Shown in pieces: positions 24,501 through 33,500 of a DNA stretch of 64,000 nucleotides. How positions within the stretch are numbered: the stretch's first letter is position 1; each line of letters starts with the position of its first letter. The translations under genes and the position numbers were made by a program. This stretch comes from Anisus vortex (Eukaryota > Mollusca > Gastropoda > Planorbidae). The notes below the pieces were generated by a model. The model saw nothing but the letters and a program-made list of their open reading frames with translations, was not told where the DNA came from and made no database searches. The stretch lies in NCBI GenBank assembly GCA_949126835.1, contig OX421506.1:27541441-27605440 (forward strand), in the 5' to 3' direction.

Positions 24501-27500
24501 TAAATGCTGTCAAAAGTGATAATACTGTAAATGCTGTCAAAAGGTTTTGATTTTCAGCCATAAATTTTCATTGGCCTTCAGTTACTTTGGACCGGCCCCG
24601 TTTCCATTACTTATTCTCAATTAGACGATTGGGCTCGCTACTTCAATTATGTGTTCATTCAAAAATAGTTATTGATCAACTGGGCTTTGAACTATTTCTA
24701 ATGATATGCCTCTGTGACATGTTAACGTCATCAATGCATTCACTGGGATCTTTTGTTATTCCCCCATGATAACGTTGACGTTCTTGCTCCGTCAGGGTCT
24801 TGCTAACATATGGAACCACGAGGGTGACCCAGTCAAGGCGCTGCAGCTCAGCCAAATGGTCCAGACGTTCAAGGAAACCCTTAAGAAGAATCCGAAGCTT
24901 CTGCAGCAGAAAGTCAAGGAATATTTAAAGGTTTGCTTTTTTGGGGTTTCGGGGGTGGGGGTAATCATAATTTACTTTCTTAATAGGCTAACAGGAGGTG
25001 CATTGGGCAAGCTGCAGCACGTTCAGCTGGCGTACCGAAGGTACTGGATTTGAATCCTGGTGAAAGCTAGGATTTGTTCTCAGGTCTGGAGGGTGTCCCT
25101 GAGTCTTCCCAGCTCTGACTGGGTATCTGACTTTAGTTGGGTTAAAGTAAAGGCAACAGGGTATTGTGCTGGCCACACAATCCCCTAGTATACTGTGGCC
25201 ACAGAAACTGATAAACGATGCTTCACCGACCCTTTGGATCAAATTCGTCCGAGGGGGATACTTTACATCATGGTGTTGTAACTTGTTGTAGCAGGCCTTT
25301 CACCTTACTCTACACATATACTAAAGCATTTTCTCTATTCCTTCTCCATTCCCACACTTTCCCTCCATAGGACAACAAGCACAAGCTGACTCTTATCATG
25401 CACCCTGATGAATCATTCATGGAGAAAATAGAGAAAGCTGAGCAGGACAGGCTGAACAAGTTTGTATCCGAACTGAAAGATGAGGACAAAGAAAATCTCC
25501 TCAAGAGAGGTGAGGTTTTTACTCATCATTTTGATTGACGACATAATGCAACAATAATATAACAATAAGCACAGACGACAGCAAACCCGATGTAAAGTTA
25601 CAATTTACACACTGGTGAAAATTAAACAATTTTTTTAATGTATAATGTGTAAATAAATAGTGGCTTGAGTTATGTTGGTGTTTTTCCACTTCCTAGACAT
25701 TCACCATCTTTCTTGACCTCTGTACTCTGCAGGCCAGGAACTTGAGCAGAAGCAGAACAGCAAAGAGGACATTTCTTGTCTGCCTTCATTGAGGGTCGGT
25801 GGCCTGAGCAAGAAGATCAAACCAGAGGATATAGACATCAAGGAAGAAGGTGACCAATACATTGTTCCAGATGCACATTTTTCACTGTCCCCAGTACACA
25901 TTTTTTTATTAATGGTGATACATTGTTCCCTATACACATTTTTCACTGTCCCCAGAACTCATTTCTTTTCTGTCACCAAGTATACATTCTGATTGTCCCC
26001 AGTTATACAATGACTCAATAGCTGACTCTTAAATGATACTTTTTTTCTTGTATGATAAATGGTATGATAGTGTGCGCGAATGTCTATTGTGTTTGAGTAC
26101 AAATGGTTCTTTAATATTGTTTTAATTACCGGTATGCTGAAAGACCAAATTTATGCAATCAAGTTAAATTTTCATTTATTTGGATCAATAAAGCAATGTT
26201 ATCTTATTTTATCTTGATAGTCCCTGGTTCATGTTTTGATAGTCCCTGATTCAATGTTTTGATAGTCCCTGGTTCATGTTTTGATTACCACCAATACAGT
26301 TTTGAGTATTCCCAAAGACTATAACAAGATGGACCGCTTGCTTTAATATTTCTGCTATTTGATAACTTAAAACACTTAGTTTCGGAATTTTGGATCGCGC
26401 CAAGTCCTCTAGATTTCCAGTTTATTAATTAGCTATGATCTTCTCAATGAAAAATTGAAATCGAAAGTTGTATAGAGCGGAAACCTTCAATGCAATCATA
26501 GGAGCATAGAAGTCATATAAGTCGTTTATTGGTTGCACACAGAAAAAAAAGAACATATAAGCTCTAAAAATTGAGGAAGCCGTCCAGCTTATTATAGTCT
26601 TTGGTATTCCTAGTTCACATTTTGATTGTCCAAAGTGCTTTGCCTTACATGTCTATGTTTTTCATGATGTTTCCTGTGTTCTCCCCAGGCGGATCATTCA
26701 TTCAGGTGAGTGTGCAGCCCACAAATGGTGTCAGTTACTTGAGGATGGCCTCCAATCTAGATGGACTTTCAGAGGAACTAATGCCCTATGTCCCACTGTT
26801 TTGCCAAGTCATAACAGGGTGAGTGTGCAGTTGAGGGGGAGTGGCGCGATTCGAGGTCAAGTCTTGTATAAATATTAACATTGTTATACTTTTAATTGTG
26901 GAAAAAGTAAAGGCCACCGTAGCATTGTTCTGGCTGCGCAATCTAAATGTGTACCAGTGCGTAAGAGTAGTGGCAGGTCAATCCAGCAGCATCTTGAGAT
27001 AAGTAAAGTAGCAAGGCATTATGATGGCCACATAGTCCCACTCCCCTGGTTTCTGTATTCACTGATACTGGCAAGAGCTGCTTCACCTGTATTTATATCC
27101 TAACTGTTTTGTAAAGTGGGCTGTTATTCTTTGTTATTGCTTTCTAAACAGTTTTAAGATACACTTTTTTGTTTCAATAGTTAGTAAAACATTATAATAG
27201 ATTTTATCTACCATAATGGATCAATAGTATTAAAGAAATTGTTAAATATAAGTGTTTCTTAAATCTCAAATGTGACATCTCTATCTGTTTCACTTGAAAA
27301 TTTATTTGTGTAGAATCGGGGCTGATTGGCATGACTACTTGTGGATGTCCCAAAAAGAAGAGCTCTACACGGGAGGTCTCAGTGCCTCCCCGCTAATTAT
27401 CCCGCACCACACGGAGGAGGGCCGGATACAGAGGTCGGTGGTGTTCTCCTCTTATTGCTTGGAGAAGAACTTTGACAAAATGTTGGACCTGTGGACGATG

Positions 27501-30500
27501 GCATTGAACAAGTTAGTTGTTTTCACATATACACAAACTATTGGCTTATCCTCTTGAACAAGTTAGTTGTTTTCATAAACACATAAACCATTGGCTTATC
27601 TCCTTCGCTATTCGTTACACTTGAAAGCTGAAGATATGTTAAGAAATTTTTAGTGCAGACATTTTTTTTTCTATCATGTTTTTTCTACCTCTTGGTATGC
27701 TGCTCATAACTATGAACTCACCAACAGGTAGCCATTTGTAAAAAAAAAATATTGACTTTGTGGAGTTTTAGAAAAAGCAATAGTTACTTTACTTTAATAT
27801 TTGGTTGGGACAGTTTGACAAAGTTTGGGAAAACTGACTTTTTTTTTCAAAGGTTTGGATAGTATGGAAAAGTTTGTACATTTTTCTTTAATGGTCAAAG
27901 CAACCCCAAAAATATGTATCTAACAAAAAGTTTTCATTAACTAATAACTTTGTTGTTAAGAAGTTCTTCAATCATGCCAAGTTTTCTTTATCAAAAATTA
28001 TTCAAGAGTTATTTCAATGAGTACTGAAAAAAATAAAATCCCCAGATAAAATGTTATATTTGGGCTAACTATTTACACTACTGGTAAACAATAACACAAT
28101 TTACATTACATATGAATCCCAGTATATATTGGATTGTGAATTTTTTTTTTTTTTCACAGTTGTGTAAGGGTTTAGGATAATTTTCTTATTATGAGTTTAG
28201 AATAAGAACCCTCATTCTATACTGTTTGTTAGTTAAAATAATTGTGTAATTTGCTTATCTTTATTCATTATTAAGATAAGATAAGAATGGGCATTTCTTA
28301 TAGCGCTTCTATCCATTCTATTAAAATTAGCATGCTCAAGGCGCTCATGGTGTGAATTGCAGTGGCAGATGTATTAGCCAAAGAGAAAGGTCTTAAGTTC
28401 TTTTTAAAATATTCTCTTGTCCCAGATTCTCTCAGTGTCTGCAAGCGTAATGGAAACATTTAGAAAGTTCCTTTAGACATTCACTAAGTCCTTTAGTGCA
28501 GTTAATTATATAATTAATTATTTCATCCGTAACATGTTTTTTTCAAAATCTAGATCTTGTTTTTTTTCAAAATCTAGATCTTGTTTTTTTTACCAAGACT
28601 TTTTGTTTTACTTTTCATCTAGCCCAGATTTCTCAGACATTAACCGATTGTCCACTTTGATCCGAATGGCCGCCAGTGACATGGCCACAAGCCTCAGTGA
28701 TGCCGGGCACCAGTTTGCAGTTGCTGACTCGGCAGCGCCCCTAGACGTTGTTTCGGCCATGAGGGAAACTTTCTTTGGCATCTCCCAGGTATGTTTCATG
28801 CGTGGCTGTGGAATGAAATAAAATTGGTCATGTGAGTCGGCTCTTTATTTCCTCGCTGAAAGTAAATGTACCAGATCAAATTGAACCGCTTCATTTTTGT
28901 ATGACACGTTGTATTTTTATAAACAGCTTCAATTAAATTATTTTCATTGTTAAATGTTTTATGTATCAAATTTTTACTCAACATATGGATACATTTACTT
29001 GATAGATTTATTGAAGTTTGTGTAGAGAATTGATAACAAAGTTCATTGTGTGGTCTAGTCTAGTGTCCAGTGTATATTCTCAACCCTAGCCACTGAAGTG
29101 AACACTTTATGCTTTCAGGTGAAGACAATGAAAAGTGTTGCTGAGATGTCTGACCTGAGCGACATCATTTTCAAATTCCAGTGCATTGGTGACATGGTGC
29201 TGGACAAGACATCATTTAGGTAAGTCTTTAACAACTGATGCAGCATTTTCACCTTTGTGTCATGCTTAGAGCAAGGACTTCCCTCATTTTTTTCCAATAT
29301 TGCTATATTAATCAGTTCATGTAAATGATCAAACCTAAATATATTATATATTTATATTTTTTGTAACCATGATTCTGGTTTGGTTCCGTCATTTGCAGGA
29401 GCTCCACAGGAATCGTTGATTACTAGACATGTTTAATTACAATGGTTTCGACTTCATGTAGCCTAGGCATGTTGTGTTGAATCAGGGAAGCCGCTTTTAA
29501 ATTAAAAAGTGCAATAAAAAAGGTCCTGCTTCCTGAATGTTAAAGTTTGTTAACTTTTTCTCTCCGGAAATATTTTCCTTTTTCTGACGGAATTATCCTT
29601 TTTTTCTTTTTGTCATTACTATTACTATCTTCAAATCTTAATAACTTTTGGGGTTCTAATCAGACAATATCATATTTTGGTATTGAATTAAAGGAAACTA
29701 AAAGCTCCTTACAGAGAATATAAAATCATTTGTAACTTATATTAAAAGAAATATATTTTTTAACAAAAATTTAAAAAAAAATTACTCACTAAAGTCTTTT
29801 TAACACAAATTCCAAGGCTCACACCAAAAATAAATAAATTCCCAAATTAATTAACTACATTGTTTTCCTAAAATATATAACCTTTTTAACTATAAGAAAC
29901 TAATAATTCTTTAAGAATATAAATATTAAGCCCGTTTTTATCATTTGTGATGCAACCCCACGGAATGGTACTGAAGTCGGCAAAATAGGATATTTAGTTT
30001 TAGGTATTGAATTAAAGCTAATTCATTTATCTACATATTGGTGCAAACATCTTTAAAATCCATTAATTAGTTCAAAAGTTATTCAAAATTACATAAGTAA
30101 AGGTAAGGGAAGTCCTTTTGGAGAAAAATGAAAAAGAAAACAGTACCGATTTTTTTAAATTTAGCATTGCAACAGATAATTAATTATTTCCAGGACATTC
30201 ACATATTAACCAATCGTCATGAAAGTTAACAGACATAATCATAATGAATTAATACACAAGCTGTTAAAGTTTTAAGTAATGTTTATTACATTTTTAAACA
30301 ATTTAATGTTTAGAAGACATTTTGCTTGATTTTAGACAAAAGCTGCATAAAAACAAATTTTTGAGTAATTTCTAAAAATCATTTTAGCTTGAAAATTTCA
30401 CAGCTATAAGTTAAGGCATTCTACATTATAAATCAATAAATATTCAATAATAATCTAAAAAACGACCTAGGACCATTTTCTTCACATTTTTTGCATTTAT

Positions 30501-33500
30501 TGAAAAATCAGTTTTACTGACTTCCGTACCGGTTCGTGGGGTTGCATCACATTTATTATCACTACCCACCACACACGGCCCTGCAGGTAAAAAAAACACC
30601 ATAAAAATGCATTTTTTTTCAATGAAAACTCGATGTAAACACAAATCCGGATGTTATTCAAAGGGAAATCATTCTAGATTTATGTAAAAGTAAAATGAAA
30701 ATAAACGTATTTTAACAAATTGACGCTGGTATCGTCGATCCGACAAAATGGTCGTTTTAAAATCGACGCTGGGACCGTTGATCCGGAGAGAAAGAGTTAA
30801 ATTGTATTTTATATTCATTTTTTACATTTATTATTTACTGTTGTCCATTTTAGAATATCGTTGAATGCGACCCCCAAGGCCATCGACAGATCAGTTCGAG
30901 GCATTAGAAACTTCCTGGGACAGCTGAAAGGGCATGCCGAAATGAGTGACATTTTTCCACATGTAAGCAGACTCAATAAAACATTGTATCAACTGTCACC
31001 AGGAGACAAGCCAGGATCTTTGTATAGGATGGAAAGGGGATGGGGGGGGGAGGTAGCTGAAATTTTGCATGTTGAACTATTCTGTAATTATTTTGTTTTA
31101 AATGTCAGGGTAGGAGGGTTTCCCACCTTCCCCCCCTCAGATATCTCACTTGGATTCACCCCTGATTGTCACAGGGCCCTTTGTTTTTCTTTTTTTCTTA
31201 GTAGAAATGTTCATGACTGAATTAACATTGGAGTTTAAGCTATTTAGTCCTTTTCATTAGATTGGTTATAAAATAGGCTTTTTTCACAACAATACTTTAA
31301 ATATTTAATTTTTCTTTATCAGTATAGTTGAGCTGTTTAGCTCATTTAACTAGGATGGATGCAGATATTTAATTATCTTGATTAGAATATAATAATAAAC
31401 TCCTTCTAAGTCAGGATTTTTAAAGCTGGGACTTCAAATTCTCAATGGCACCCATTCTCTTCTGGACCGCAGTGGAATAATACTTGCTGGATCATTTTAA
31501 AGCTTAGAAAAGTCAGAATGACCCTGACATTGTACATTACAGATTGATGACAAATGCATATAAGTACTTTTTCTTTCCGTGTGGCATTTGGGCATGGAAT
31601 GAGTTGCCTGAACAAACCAGGAAAACCAGTAACTTAACATCATTTAAAACATTAATAAAAATGAAAGACTAGGCTCGGACTACGGATGAGCGTAGGACAC
31701 AAAAATCTTCTTTATAGAAGGAGAGTCTGAAATGTTTAAGATTTAAGATGAAGATTTTATTTGTAATTTAACTTGGCATTTATTGTCTTTTCTGTATGCT
31801 GGTTTCTCTGGGGAAAAGATGGAGCCCATTAAAGCAACCTCTCAGAAGACTCACCATGAGCTGCCATTCACAGTGAACTATGTGGCCCAGAGCTACCCTG
31901 CTGTGCTGTACACTCACAAGGACTACACCCCGTGAGTAGCTAGACACCATGCTGAGTCTTTTCTTTTTTAGTTTGTTACACTGTCTGCTGGCGTACGAAA
32001 GGTCCTGGGTTTGAATCCGGGTGAAGGCTAGTGTTTTTTCCCCGGGTCTAGAGTGTCATCTTCGAGTCTACCCAGCTCTGATGAGTACCTGACTTTCGTT
32101 AGGGTAAAGTAAAGGCAGCTGTGCATTGTGCTGGCCACATAATCCCCTAATATGCCATGGCCACAGAAACTGGTGAACGCTGCTTCATCAGCCCTACTAT
32201 CAATTTGGTCCAAATGGTTCTTTACTTTATTTATTTTTAGTTTAGGGTGTCAATGTCTTTTCACTTGCTATTCAAGTAGTCATTGCAGTTATAAGAAGCT
32301 GGCCACACAATCCACAGAAACTGGTGAACACTGCCTCGCTGGCCCTATGGATCAATTTGGTCCGATGGGGATACTTTATAGACTTTTTGTCATATTCTGA
32401 ATAGTTCGTCTATTTTTTTTTTCTTAAGTTTTAATTTGGCATCCCTCCTAATGTATAAGAACATCCCCAAATATTTTATCAGTTTTTTCCCCACACAAGA
32501 CCTCACTGCAAAGATAAAACTTCTGAGTCTTATTGATATGTGTCCTTTTGTATTTGTTGTTAACTCATTTTAAAGCTTATTATTCAAGTTTGTTCATGCA
32601 GCTTAATTCTTTTATGTTCATATAAACCTGGGCTTGGGCAATACAAACGGAAAATTAATATTTAGACAGATGCTAGTAAAGGTTGACTTGTACTGTGTTC
32701 AGGTGCTTCTGGGACCTGGTGGTAGAGCAGTTTTATATTGGGATAGCCATGCCAAGGGTCTTGGGTTTGAATCCAGGTTAAAATGCTAAGTTCCTCCCTC
32801 TTCCCCCACTTAGTCTGGAGTCTCTCTGGGTCTATCCACCTCTCATGGCTACCTGACACCAGTTGGGGTAAAAGTAGAGATGGGCAATATATTGTTCTGG
32901 CCACACTATCCCCCTTGTGTGCAATGTCCAAGGCGACTGGTGAGCTCTGCTTCACTGTCTGGAGTCTCTCTGAGTCTATCCACCTCTCATGGCTACCTGA
33001 CACCAGTAGGGGTAAAAGTAAAGATAAGCAATATATTGTGCTGGCCACACTATGCCCCTTGTGTGCAATGTCCAAGGCGACTGGTGAGCTCTGCTTCACT
33101 GTCCACCACCAACACATGATCTCAACATGATCCAGAGAACTGAACGTTATGGCTAGTTCATGGAAACTGCAGGCTCAAAGGCAGATTGTTTTAGTCAACA
33201 CTTAGTAAACGACAAACTTTATAAAAACTATTGCAATTTTTTTCATAATTATTGCAAACCCATCGCTGCACTTATAGAGCAATTTTTTATGAAAATTTTT
33301 CTCTTATGGTTGCTTGTATTGTTGTTATTTCAGCCTGACTGTGTTATCAAACTTAATGACGCGAAAATTTTTACACAGAGAAATCAGGTAAGCTGTTGTA
33401 TTTTTGTCTTTTTTTTTAATGAAATCCTATTTATAATTAAATTTTTTTTAATGATGCAAAAGACCTATAAAACTTTGTCCTAGAGTGAATACATTTTTAA

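Larger units (their letters stand above)
14679..24795 (+). other. PITRM1 intron 12, enlarged to about 10.1 kb
   Basis: Bounded by donor ATG|GTAATT and acceptor GTCAG|GGTCTT. It contains the CT microsatellite, both 27-bp arrays and the retrotransposon. The remainder (14760-15470, 16114-16439, 23554-23847, 24544-24795) is AT-rich and shows no other recognised feature. Confidence 0.85.

Noticed and set aside
28534..28821. Plus-strand 95-codon frame as a separate gene
   Set aside because: Only 28623-28788 is coding, as PITRM1 exon 18; the rest is intron with a duplicated CAAAATCTAGATCTTG motif.
32662..33130. Frames of 115-151 codons on both strands
   Set aside because: They arise from a SINE-1 with an internal duplication.
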